Positions 49,958 through 60,960 of a DNA stretch of 64,000 bases are shown here, piece after piece. The stretch spans positions 19,197,309 to 19,261,308 of the forward strand of contig CM060848.1 in NCBI GenBank assembly GCA_030737835.1, in the 5' to 3' direction. How positions within the stretch are numbered: position 1 is the first letter of the stretch; each line of letters begins with the position of its first letter. Source of the stretch: Acorus gramineus. Its lineage: Eukaryota > Streptophyta > Magnoliopsida > Acorales > Acoraceae. The notes below the pieces were generated by a model. That model had not been told where the DNA came from. It saw nothing but the letters and a program-made list of their open reading frames with translations, and ran no database searches. Both the position numbers and the translations under genes were made by a program.

Positions 49958-52408
49958 TCAGCTCACATCCTTGAGCCTCTTGATCAAAGTATCCAACGAC
50001 TTCTTCTTCGGGTTTGGCTTCATCCCCCTCGTCCCAAATGTGCTAAACAGCCTGTCCGAAGAATCCCTAAACTTCTCGGAGATCGTGACCACCTTCTTAT
50101 AATCCAGCTTGTCATAGTTCTTCCCTCGGATAACCGGGTTCAGGAAACTCTCTGGGTGGCTGCTCATGAGCAGGTTGACAAGCTGCCTTGCCTCAGCCAG
50201 CGCACCCCTCAGCTGCCCAGCCACCGCCTCCGTATCCCCATCATCCTCTACGAATAGGTGCGCTTGGTTATCCGCAAAAGACTCAAACAGCCGAATATCT
50301 GTATCAAACCCCGTGACGGCATTCGCATTGAACCTTTTCAAAGAATCCGACAAGAACACCCCCACGATGTTCTCCGATATGTGGGAGAGAATCCCCAGGA
50401 GGACCCTGTTGAGAACCTGCACTGGAAGGATCTGCTGCGCTGTGGATACAAGCGTCTCGAGGTAGATGATGACCTCATTGGCGTACTCGTTCCCGTACTG
50501 CGGGGGATCGTCACCCATCCAATTAACGTTCTCCGTCAGGAGCATGAAATCGTCCACCTTCGTTCGCAGCAATCCCGCAAGGAGCTCCTCAGCTGCATCC
50601 CGTGACTTCTTCAGCGGGAACACCCGCCTCCGCCCCGCCCCACCCCGCTCCACCACCCTCGACGGGATCCCAGAGAGCTGCGCGGCGTGCTTGAAGAAGA
50701 AGTCGCAGGCGCGCTCGAGCGCGGCCATGTTCGCCGCCACCTGCATCGCCTGCGAGACCACGAGCGCCGCCGTCGCGAGGAACCTCAGCAGCGCCCCGTC
50801 GAGGACCTCGCCCAACAGGCGGTCGAGGTACCTCCTCACGACGTCGTAGAAGTCAAGCTGGCCGCCATGGGACATGAAGCTGACGGAGTCCACGATGAAC
50901 GAGCGGACGATGCGGCAGCAGCCGGGGACGGTGGAGGAGAATGGCGCGACGTAAGGGAACGCGGGGACGATGTCGGACGTCTGGAGCTGGAACGCAAGCA
51001 CGTTCATCGAGTACTCGTACTCCTTCTTCATGAGCATCTGCTCGAACTTGTCGGCGGCGAGGACCTCGGCGATCTGCGCGCGGCAGTCGGAGAGGAGGAG
51101 CTCGTGGTACTTGTCGCGGTGCTTGTTGAGGACGTCGAGGAGCGGCTCGACGAGGTAGCCGTAGCGGCGGAGAGTCACGCCGAGGAGGCTCACGTAGTCC
51201 TTGATCAGCAGGAGATGGTTCGCGGTCTGCATTCGAGAGAATTGGTCTTCGAGGACCGAGCACATCTTCGCCACCGCCGTCTCCCAGAGGTTGTCGACGT
51301 CGGATCTGGAGATCAGACCCCCTCCGGTGCGAAGGATCCTGTCCTCGACGATGAAGAACCCCACGATCTGCGCGAAGAAGGTCTGGTGCGACTCGAGGAA
51401 GGGCGTCATCGAGGAGACCTGGAAATCCGAGGTCAACTGGAGCTTCCGGTTCTCGATGTAGTAGGCCTTGAAGCGGTCTTGCAAGCCGAGCGTCTGGTGT
51501 ATGTGGTACGCCCTGTAGAGAGGGGTCAGATCGAACCCTAGCTTCTCCTTCAAGTCGCCGTGGTCGGAGACGACGTCGTTGACGGTCCCGATCTCCTCGT
51601 CGTCGTCCTCCTGGAGCGAGTACGTGACGCAGTCCCGGAGGCCGGTGCTGACCCGGCTCTGCTCCTCCGCCTGCCGCTGCTTGGTGCGGAGGTCCTCCTC
51701 CCTCTGCCGAGCGGCGGACGCCTGGCCGATGGCGATCTGACCGAGATTCCGGCTGGCGACGCGGATCTGGACGAGCCAGTCGCCGAACTCCTTGGCGATC
51801 CGCCGCTCGGCGTGGGAGCGGACGGCGGGGATGGTGCGGTCGAGCATCCGGCGGAGGGTGCAGGAGGGGATGGCGGGGAGGTGGTCGCGCTCGATGGCAT
51901 CTACGGATCGGAGGGCCATGTAGAGGTTGCCGTCGGCGAGGTGCTCGTTGGCGCGCGCGCAGGCCTCGAGAGCGCGGACGCAGGCGCGGACGGCGTCGGA
52001 GGCGAGAGAGGCGTTGCGGGCGACGACGCGGGCCTCGACGAAGGCGTCGAGGGAGGAGAGGAGGGGGGAGGCGACGGAGCGGAGGAGGGAGTTGGAGTCG
52101 GAGAGGGAGGACTTGAGGGAGTCGACGTCGGAGAGGAGGGAGCGGAGGTCATCGACGGCGCGGATGAAGTCCTGGTAGTGGGCCTTGCAGACCTCCTCGA
52201 TCTCGGATTCCTTGGAGCGGGAGAAGGCGCGGAGGGAGTGGAGGAGGGAGTCGGGCTTGCCGGAGGAGAAGGCCTTGCGGACGAAGGGGCCGAGGTCGTC
52301 GCCGTTGCAGATGGCGGAGGAGATGAGGATGTGGTCGTGCTTGTCGCCGGAGGAGGGATGGATCGGATCGGGACGGTGGTGGGGGGTGGGGACGATTCGG
52401 CGAGTCAT
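49958..52408 (-). CDS. SEC15B: exocyst subunit SEC15B
   Basis: A single uninterrupted frame of 816 residues starts at the ATG 52406-52408. The frame opens 15 codons earlier only through a TTG, so the ATG is taken. SEC15 links the Rab GTPase on secretory vesicles to the octameric exocyst that tethers them to the plasma membrane. Diagnostic blocks, remembered from Arabidopsis SEC15B (At4g02350), are ILISSAICNGDDLGPFVRKA, SKESEIEEVCKAHYQDFI, GFDLTPLYRAYHIHQTL, FFIVEDRILRTGGGLIS, DQFSRMQTANHLLLIKDYVS, KFEQMLMKKEYEYSMNVL, CRIVRSFIVDSVSFMSHGGQ and the end SLDTLIKRLKDVS. The N-terminal third contains helical, coiled-coil-prone sequence, and the C-terminal half holds the Sec15 helical-bundle domain. 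No intron is needed, as in SEC15B relatives. The coding strand is highly GC-rich, which creates long antisense ORFs. Confidence 0.97.
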   Translation of the reverse strand: MTRRIVPTPHHRPDPIHPSSGDKHDHILISSAICNGDDLGPFVRKAFSSGKPDSLLHSLRAFSRSKESEIEEVCKAHYQDFIRAVDDLRSLLSDVDSLKSSLSDSNSLLRSVASPLLSSLDAFVEARVVARNASLASDAVRACVRALEACARANEHLADGNLYMALRSVDAIERDHLPAIPSCTLRRMLDRTIPAVRSHAERRIAKEFGDWLVQIRVASRNLGQIAIGQASAARQREEDLRTKQRQAEEQSRVSTGLRDCVTYSLQEDDDEEIGTVNDVVSDHGDLKEKLGFDLTPLYRAYHIHQTLGLQDRFKAYYIENRKLQLTSDFQVSSMTPFLESHQTFFAQIVGFFIVEDRILRTGGGLISRSDVDNLWETAVAKMCSVLEDQFSRMQTANHLLLIKDYVSLLGVTLRRYGYLVEPLLDVLNKHRDKYHELLLSDCRAQIAEVLAADKFEQMLMKKEYEYSMNVLAFQLQTSDIVPAFPYVAPFSSTVPGCCRIVRSFIVDSVSFMSHGGQLDFYDVVRRYLDRLLGEVLDGALLRFLATAALVVSQAMQVAANMAALERACDFFFKHAAQLSGIPSRVVERGGAGRRRVFPLKKSRDAAEELLAGLLRTKVDDFMLLTENVNWMGDDPPQYGNEYANEVIIYLETLVSTAQQILPVQVLNRVLLGILSHISENIVGVFLSDSLKRFNANAVTGFDTDIRLFESFADNQAHLFVEDDGDTEAVAGQLRGALAEARQLVNLLMSSHPESFLNPVIRGKNYDKLDYKKVVTISEKFRDSSDRLFSTFGTRGMKPNPKKKSLDTLIKRLKDVS

Positions 52409-54932
52409 CGTGGACGGTTGGATTTTTTTGCGGGGGACGAATCGGACGGTCAAATTGGAGTCTTGGACGGTTTTATTTTTTACATGGTTTGGTGAGGGTG
52501 ATGGAGTGGGAGGACTTGGAAGACGGGAGGACTTATGGGGATAGATTTGGTGGAGTGAGAGAGGAGGTTGGTAATGGGGAGTGTAAACCGGACACCTAAT
52601 GTGAGGGTTGCATACTGTGGACGCTTGTTTTTGTTACGAGTGCTTTTATACTCAAAATTTTTTTTTTATTTTTTTTAGTATTAAAACACAGTCCTATATA
52701 CTACATTAGAAATTCAATTAAACATATAATCTTCTTAGATACTTTATATATCTCATTAATGTTTTTCTTACATTTATTAAAAATGGGTTCATTCAACTTG
52801 AAATTGAATGATATGTACTTTTTATCAAAATTTATACCTCATTAGATGATGTTTGCTATTTTACAAAAAATAAAAATATATGAGATCTCAGCTTTGGTTG
52901 GTGAATATGACACTGTCTAACATTTTCATTTTGTTATTGGTAATAGAGGAGTGGGCTGGATCTGTGAGATGTAGCTGCCCATTTTGATCAGTTCTCATTT
53001 CATGAAGGAAAATAATATGTCCAGTTCCATTTACAGTTCACATCGTTCTTTTTTTAAAGATCATACACTTTACAAGAAGTAAATGTTGTTTTGCTAATAA
53101 AATATCAAATCTTTTCAATAAAATATTCATCATGGCATTTGTTTTGCTAAATATCAGATTCATTAAAATCCATACAACCCTTAAAAATTCTATTTTATTC
53201 AATTTTAAATCATATAATATATGTATTTCTTTCAATAAAATATCATGTATAACATAATGGCATGCATTAATAGGATACTCAAATTAGATGTTCTTAACAT
53301 TTTTTTATTAAAAACTATGAATCTAACATTTTAAAAATGAGATCTTTTTTTTTTTAATTATAACATGAATTCACAAATATAAATTTAAATTCACACTATA
53401 TTTATATAAAAAAAAAGTAAATTTTTTTTAAGCATTAACACAAATGGAATAAAAAAAAATGAGGCAGATAAAAAAGACACAAATGAAATCCACGTCTAAA
53501 ATCACACAATTAAATTTTAAAAAATCAGAAAATCTAACTTAAAAACATGACCCAAATAAGGAACAAATAGAAGTAGGATTAACTAGCAAAAGAAATTTTA
53601 AAAAAAAAAAGCCCCGAATGAGACCTAGATCTAAAATCCCAAAATCAAGAAAAGAAAAATATTAAATCAAACTGCAAAAACAGATTAATAAACCAAAAAA
53701 TAAAGAGAAAGATCATTGAAAGAGGAATACTTGCAAAAGAGATAATGTAAAATGAGATAAAGAGATTGAGAGTTAGGGAAGAGAGAGAGAGACCGATTGA
53801 TTGTTTTTTATGTGAAAAAGTAACCCCCGCGTGCAAATAAATGTTGTTACAGATGAAAACACATAGGTTGGTTGTGATTTTGTTTACCCCATAAAACGGT
53901 GTAAATGAGATCATTGTGCATTTATTTGATACCTCTATTTATCCTAACCAAACATTTATTTTTGTTTGACCCAGTGCAAATGAGAACTTACTCCCATTTG
54001 CATCTTATCCAAACATGCTCTTAGGCTCCGTTTGAATCTGCAATAGGACAGCTTTGGCAAGGAACTTCACGTAATGTCATCGCGGAGAAAAATAACATCT
54101 ACATTTCAATACTAAAATCAGCGTTTAAAGACAAAAAGTTCCCGGTGTTTAAAACTCCCCATAAACAATTAATGCTTTTCTATTGTGTCATGCTTTCTTA
54201 AACGCGGAGTTTTCTACGACACACCCAAACGCATAATTGATTCCTAAACGAAAAACATGTCAAAATAGACTCCTAAATGAGTCTCCACAATGTTTTAGAT
54301 GGATTTTATTACACAATACACTGATATGGAACACATACATTATGATAGTGCATTAAACGATACTACAAATAGGCTGAGCACCCTAAAAAGAAGAGGGGGA
54401 CATATTTAAATATTAAAAATGTTAGACTCAATCATTTTTACTATTTAAAACGCAGACTATATATATTTTTTTTCAAATAATAAACATCATCGAACGAAGT
54501 ATATACTTTAATGAAAAATATGCATCACTTTATTTTAAAATGAATGATCTCATTTTTAATAAATTAAAAAATAAAATATATATTTGACCCAACAATACAT
54601 ATGTTCATTAAATTTTTATATTATATTATAAATATGAATGGCTGTGTGTAAAATCTCCCCTGAATATTCAAGGTGCCCCAAACTTTTTCTTTGATCTATA
54701 GTGATCTTGGCCTGTTTAGTCTGAGCCATTAATTGCCTGGGCCCCACCGACAAACCAAAACTTACCCGCATTTCCTTCCCCAATCTGACCCGGGAGACGA
54801 ACGGATACAGCCACCACTCACTCACGAAGGACACGTGTCATCATCCAAAGAACCCTCCCCAAAATCCCCCATATAGAAACAGAAACAGAGATCCCAAAAC
54901 AATACCTCCCAAAACTATCGAATTTCGATCAA
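52409..54932. other. intergenic DNA between SEC15B and DUF538 (divergent)
   Basis: Holds the SEC15B promoter (first about 200 bp, GC-moderate) and then AT-rich DNA with copies of the dispersed repeat at about 52620-52930 and 54300-54650. A MITE-like segment at about 54022-54250 has ends GGCTCCGTTTGAATCTG and CACCCAAACGCATAATT. No gene is seen. Confidence 0.5.
54830..54842 (+). promoter_or_regulatory. G-box/ABRE upstream of DUF538 gene
   Basis: GACACGTGTCATC, with the palindromic CACGTG core, lies about 95 bp upstream of the DUF538 start codon. This is the usual bZIP/ABF or bHLH site and suggests response to ABA, light or stress. Confidence 0.6.
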
Positions 54933-55442
54933 ATGGAGAACCAAATCACCTTCGCATCTCTCCTCCTTCTCCTCCTCCTAATCCCCACCGAATCGACGGC
55001 ATCGGCACCATCCCTCACCGAATCGACGGTCTACGACCTCCTCCAGACCTACAACTTCCCGATCGGGCTCCTCCCCAAGGGGATCACCGACTACGACCTC
55101 GACCCGGCGACGGGGAAGTTCACCGTCCGCCTCAACAGCACCTGCGGCTTCGCTTTGCAGGGGACCTCGTACAGCCTCCGGTACCGGACGACCGTCACCG
55201 GCAAGATCAGCCGGAACCGGATCAGTGACCTGACGGGGGTCAACGTGAAGGTTTTGTTCTTCTGGCTGAACGTGGTGGAGGTCGAGAGGGACGGGGACTA
55301 CCTTGATCTGTCGGTGGGGATAGCGTCGGCGGAGTTCGGGGTCGAGAACTTCGCCGAGTGTCCCACGTGCGGGTGCGGGTTCGACTGTGTGGGTCGGGGA
55401 GTCGTCGACGATCGTTTGAGGAGGGGAAGCTTTTTGATGTGA
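54933..55442 (+). CDS. DUF538 family secreted protein
   Basis: A single exon of 169 residues starts at ATG 54933. Residues 1-24 form a signal peptide (LLLLLLLIP core, then small residues). The rest is the DUF538 domain: YDLLQTYNFPIGLLPKGI, YDLDPATGKF, STCGFALQG, GKISRNRISDLTGVNVKV, WLNVVEV and the Cys-rich end ECPTCGCGFDC. The length is usual for the family (about 150-180). The fold is a beta-rich, BPI/lipocalin-like domain of unsettled function; members respond to stress and some occur at the cell wall. The closest relatives I recall are At4g02370 and At4g02360, which lie next to SEC15B and SAG21 in Arabidopsis. The same neighbours occur here. A G-box lies in the promoter. Coding DNA is GC-rich. 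Confidence 0.93.
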   Translation: MENQITFASLLLLLLLIPTESTASAPSLTESTVYDLLQTYNFPIGLLPKGITDYDLDPATGKFTVRLNSTCGFALQGTSYSLRYRTTVTGKISRNRISDLTGVNVKVLFFWLNVVEVERDGDYLDLSVGIASAEFGVENFAECPTCGCGFDCVGRGVVDDRLRRGSFLM

Positions 55443-55704
55443 TGTTTTTTTAATGATGTGATGTTTTTTAAGGGTGCGTCTTTTGTATCACTGGTTGGGG
55501 TTTCTATGATTTTTATTTTCAATGGAAGGTCATGTCAGCTCGTTTGCATATGGTTTTTTTTGTTGTTTTTACATGTGTTGCCTGTGTTCGAGTTTTTGCT
55601 TTTTTTTTTTAATTAAGAGTGCGAATACACGCAGCCAGTAACTCGTTTTGCAACTCCTAGTTATGATAATATAATATATATTTTACTGTCATACCTTATA
55701 TGTG

Positions 55705-56242
55705 TTAAGTCTGTCAATTATTTTAAAAAATATTTATATTTAATTAGAATATGTATCTAAAAATACAGAAAATATTCAATATTTAAAAATTCATATCCGA
55801 ATCAAATAATCTGTATTAAAAAATTATCGGATCGGATATAGGCTATATCCGATCCGAACAATATCCGTATCTGAACTGTTATTTTATTTATATATGTTAG
55901 AATTAGTTTCAAGCTTTAGATGAAAATCCAACGGCTCATGATATATGGCAAAACACAAACCTATTTAACCATGTTGGATACTTGTTTAATTATATTAGGA
56001 TTTGTGTTTTTATGTCTTTGATGGATGCCTATTTAACCATGTTAAGACTTAAGATTTTCTAAATTTTTTATATTTTAATCTGGTTCGGATATTATCCGAA
56101 TCCGTATCCGGATTTTTGGATCGGATACAGATATGGATTTTGGAATATCCATCGAATATCGGATACGGATTTTTTTTCAGATATCCAATTCGGATACGGA
56201 TATGGGCCTATCCGATCCGTATCCGTCTGATCGACATGCCTA
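55705..56242. mobile_element. element rich in GGATAC/ATCCGA repeats, inserted in an older repeat
   Basis: Interspersed copies of GGATAYGGAT and its reverse complement fill both outer thirds (about 55787-55875 and 56085-56225). The ends TAAGTCTGTCAAT and, inward from the right, TAGGCATGTCGAT look like weak inverted repeats. It splits a copy of the dispersed AT-rich repeat, whose halves lie at about 55610-55700 and 56243-56350. The class is uncertain (hAT-like ends are one option). Confidence 0.4.
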
Positions 56243-57540
56243 ATCATAGTATGTATTGCAGTTTTTTTTTTATTATAAAAAATATATTAATATATTTCAA
56301 TATATATTTCATTTCATATAATAACATACACTGTATAATTTTATATAAAATAAAAATAAAAATAAACTATGATTGGGGCTCTTTTTCCTTTCATTAATGA
56401 TGGGTTCTGAAACCAAATTGGAATCTTACATTTTTAATGTGTCAATCTAAATATTTTGACTGACACAAGAAGAATTGTTTTGAACTGGTTTTGCATTTGG
56501 GTTACCCTCACTCACACCTAAAGTATATTCCCACTATCTAGATTTTTGTGGGTGGTGGGGAGGGGAAATAATGTGAGGGGGGGGGGGGCGCGGGGGAGGG
56601 TGGATGGGACGGTGGAGGGGGATGACACATTGATACCGAAGGATGTCAGAAAAGGATAAAGTTTGAAGAGAAAGAGAGGCCGGGAGGGGGTCGGTGTCGT
56701 CTGCCCACTACTCTTAGGCCCCTCTCTCTTTGTTTACCTCTTATTCCCATCATCTCTTTAGGGTGTGTTTGTGTCAAAGGAAAAATGATGAAAAGTGAAA
56801 AAAATTTCTTTTGATAATCCAAAAATTTATTATTTGTGTCAAATAATGGAAAGAAAAAAATTTCATCACTTTCCTTCTCATATTTTGTTTTATTAGAAAA
56901 AGTGGAAAAAAATTTTATTTTTTCTATAAATGAAAATTTAAGAAAAAGTGATGAAATTTTTTTTTACCACGTGCACGAAACTATGAAAATTGGTAAAATG
57001 AAAAATCTTTTACTTTCACCACTTTTCTTCTGACATAAATTCCTTCACTTTCTTTAATTTTTCTTTAAATTTGTGCAGTAAGACACGCTTGATGCCCTTC
57101 TCCCTCTATCCCTACTGACTGTCCCCTAGCCCTCTCTTTTTATCCTTTTTGTTTTCACCAGCCAGAAGTGATTTTTTTTTTTGTTAATAAGAGCATAAAC
57201 ATGAGTAGTGAGATTTTTTTTTATTAGTAAGGCTAAAAATTTGATTAATAGGACTAAATGCTCCCATATGATCTGGTTTGGTTGGGTTGAATTGGGCAGG
57301 TTATTTTTTCATTTAGGTTAGGGTAGGTTATACTTTCATTTCACAGTGACTTGCAATTGAGATTGCTTTGGTTTCACGTTAACTTTCACGTTGGATAGTT
57401 TTTGGTTTTCCACTGATCACGTGCAATGAGTGGGGGTATTTTAGAAATTTATTTACAAACAAATTTTACGTTCATTAAATGAATCTAAAATATAGGTTTT
57501 AATCTACGTATGTAGTTGATTTAACTGCAATAAAGAAACA

Positions 57541-57573
57541 TAGTCCTTTAGCCAGATGTTCTAACCACTGGCC
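57541..57573 (-). mobile_element. possible tRNA-derived SINE relic
   Basis: The minus strand reads GGCCAGTGGTTAGAACATCT followed by GGCTAAAGGAC, which matches a tRNA A-box arm (TGGCNNAGTGG). Further on, CAGTTAAATCAAC is a poor B-box candidate. It is too decayed to be a tRNA gene. Confidence 0.3.
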
Positions 57574-57722
57574 CCCCGTTTGGATTGAAAATAGGTCCAT
57601 AAATAAGCGAGAATTAGTTAAAATGGCATTGAAATGGATGTTCGAAAAGTTGAAATAAAATAGTATTTGTATGTCATAATTAATTGATATAAACTGATAA
57701 GTATATTCTAACGAACCCTTTA

Positions 57723-58184
57723 GCCTCCGTTTGTTTTGGGAATAAGCCCCCGGATAATTTCGGATAAGGGATAAAGGGTGTTTGGAAACCCCGGACAACT
57801 CCTGATAAAGTATGCTAGAATAAACTGGTATAAAGTGATATATGGATTCCAACCAACCCCTGTAATTAAACTTATCATAGGTTATTCCACCCAAAGAATT
57901 TATTCCACCCAAAGAATATGTGGGCCCACTGTCAAATCAACTGTCATCACCTCTTATAAATCATCTATCAAATTAACTATCATTATTTTTTCACATTTTA
58001 TAAATCTTTATCCATACTTTATTCACATTTTATCAAACAACAAAACATTTATTCTTACGTTTACCAACGAGAATAATTCAAAACACAACCAAACACAAAA
58101 ATCATTTTATCCTTATTTATAGTCACTTATGCTTGGATAAATGCATATCCAATAATAAATCATATTTCCGTTCCAAACAGGGGC
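57723..58184 (+). mobile_element. Tourist-like MITE, family B (best-preserved copy)
   Basis: Ends GCCTCCGTTTGTTTTGGGAATA and, inward from the right, GCCCCTGTTTGGAACGGAAATA. TTA flanks both sides (57720-57722 and 58185-58187). At 462 bp it shares long interior blocks with the copies at 16690 and 22241. A short internal duplication (ATTCCACCCAAAGAAT, about 57888-57917) is specific to this copy. Confidence 0.78.
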
Positions 58185-58187
58185 TTA

Positions 58188-58466
58188 GAGTTAAGTTATT
58201 ACAAGTTATTTAATCCAAAAGAATACGTGACCCCACTGTGAAATCAACTGTCGTCACCTCTTGTAAATAAATTATTATCATTTTTCATCTTTTATAAATC
58301 CTTATTTACACCTTATTCACATTTTATCAAAATAAAAAAAAATCATTAATATTTTTTTCAATGAAAATAATTTAAAACACAACTAAATAAAAAATTATTT
58401 TTATCTTTATTTATACTAAAATAGTTATAGACCGCATAATAACTTAATTTTCTACCCAGACGGGGG
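58188..58466 (+). mobile_element. left-truncated family B MITE
   Basis: Directly behind the 57723 copy, a second partial copy repeats the right two-thirds: GTGACCCCACTGTGAAATCA, TTATAAATCCTTATTTACAC and TTTATCAAA. It ends at CCAGACGGGGGTC. The left end is missing or replaced by the neighbouring element. Confidence 0.55.
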
Positions 58467-60960
58467 TCAATTGGAGAATTCGGTATGAGTCCTGACTCAT
58501 TTAAGTTAAAAGAAGGGGATAAAGAATATAATCTTACGAAGATCCAGGTAACCCTTGTCTTTTTATGAAATCCAAATAACCCCCTGAAACCATACTAAAA
58601 TTCAAATCAATCCCTTGAATTAAATAAACCCTAACAAAATTGAAATATTAATGTAATATTATGTTATTTTAACCCAAATAATATGAAATAATATAAATAA
58701 ATCCTTGTATTCTAGAAAAAAACACAAGCAACCCTCTATAAATTACAGTTTTATCCCTCCTGTTTAATAAACCCCTTCTTCATTCACTGGTGACAGTGGG
58801 CGTGGAGGAAGCCAAGCTTGGCCTCCATCGCCTTCACCTCATTCTCAGTTTGCCTCGCCGCAAATAGATGGTTTCGTATGAAAAAAAAACAGGAGGGTAT
58901 CTAGATTTTAATAAAATTGTGGGAAGTTATATGTATTTATCCCTAAAAGAAGATATAAGAAATAACTACTTATTAGTATTTAACCAAAAAAAATCTACCC
59001 GCAACATGATTTTTTTAAAGTTGTACGTATACACACATATGTAGTGATCGGAATACAGGACTAACGAAAATGAGTATACAGTGCAAATACGATGACATGG
59101 AGCACGGTAGCATTATTAGGGTTGATTTTATCCTTGAAAATATTTCACTTACTGTGGACCTCTACAACAAAATATATGTTTATATTTATTTATATCATCT
59201 AATATATATATTAAGCATTTTTAAAAATACATATTTTTTATAGTGTATTTCAGGTATTATCAAACACATGATTATTTTCTTAATCATGTTCTGTATTAAA
59301 CAAGTTGATAAGATTATCAATCTCAATCTACACAGAATTCAAATTCCACTTGTCAATCAAACATGTCATAACCAAACAATCTCACCTAAGGACATAATTA
59401 TGAGACGTGATTGATAATCAAGGCTAGGAACCAGTCCACGCAAGCTTTTTTTTCCACATTTTCAGCATTGCATTCCACATGGCTACGTTCCTTCTTTTCA
59501 TTCAGTTCATTAGTCTTTTGTACTTTATGTGATATTGTCTTACAAACTGGGGATTTTGTTCTTTTATTATTGTTCTGATGGTCCAACAATTTGATTTTAT
59601 ATGGATCAGCAAAATTAGTTTTAAGCCTCATGTGGATTTGGTTCTCTAGATATCAAATTCAAATTCTTCTCTGTTTCAAATTTCATGAGTTCATCTAATA
59701 TATAGGGACTGTGATTGATTATTTGTGTAAGTATTTTTTCGGAATTAATTATAAGGTTGCTATTTAGAGAAAGACAATTTATTTAAGAGAGAGTCAAGGT
59801 CGACTCAATATATTATGAGGCATAAGGCGATTAAAATTATGTTAGAAAACATTCTAAAATACAATGATTGAATAATATCATCCATGTACATTAAGAATAT
59901 TAAATACATTACACATGATATGAAGAGGGATAATTTTTATTATTAAAATTATTGATTTAAAAACAAAGAATATGAATGTATTTATTGTCAAATCTCATCA
60001 ATTCATTTTTAGAATTTTTATTGTCATACTATTCAATGATAAAATAAAGATTTATTGGTTAGTTTCTAAAATAAATGACAATGAATGTTCATTAACAAAA
60101 TCCTATATAATAGAAAGTGGTAAAAGTCAATAGAAGCACATGGATGGCATTGTTGACTAACCATTTGTAGTCATTAAAAATGCATCAAACATTTTGTAGC
60201 GATGCACCTCAAAATTAATGTATTTCACAAAATCCACCAAGACGCAAGTCAATGGGGATTTGGTCCCAATTTTTTTGGTTCTGACCACAAAACACAAATA
60301 AAAATCGGGGGTTTGGTAGTCATATATATATATATTATATATATAAGAAAAATAGACTGAATTTTAAAAAGATTCCTCATCTAAAAACAAGTTTTTAAAA
60401 TTATAAAAAAATTATCAAATCATAGATTAGATGTACTATTTTTAAAAAAATTTACAAAAGTCAGGATATCATTATTTCTTGATAAAATTAATTATATGTC
60501 CCTGTGGCCACCCAATATTATTTTTAGGCCCGTGAAAAATTTTAAGTTTTTTTTAAGTCTATAAGACGGTGAAAAATTGTCTTTAAGCTCCTCTAGGATG
60601 TTATTTAAAAATATCAAAAAGGCCCTAACTAATTATGTAAATGTTAATAATATACTGAAAAGTATTAACAATATACTCAATATATTTAACAATGTACTGA
60701 AGAATGTTTATAGTATAGTACTAAAATAATTGGATGGATGTATTTTCAGTATTTTTGAACAATATCTGGTTAGATAGACTTAAAGATAATTTTACATCGT
60801 TTTAAAGACCTAAAAAAATTAAAAAACTCTAAGAATTTAAAAATAATAGATGGTTGACCACAAGGTCAATTAATTAATTTCCCTTTCTCTTGTTTGATTT
60901 ACGGTAAATTGGTAATAGCAAATATCCACTGTAGTCCTCCTTTTAGGTCTAATTTTATTC

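Noticed and set aside
51560-52495. Plus-strand ORF of 311 residues opposite SEC15B
   Set aside because: It mirrors the GC-rich SEC15B exon and is made of Gly/Glu/Val/Asp runs without any domain. The antisense strand encodes a clear conserved protein.
54616-54834. Minus-strand ORF of 72 residues upstream of DUF538
   Set aside because: No family resemblance, and it overlaps the DUF538 promoter with its G-box.
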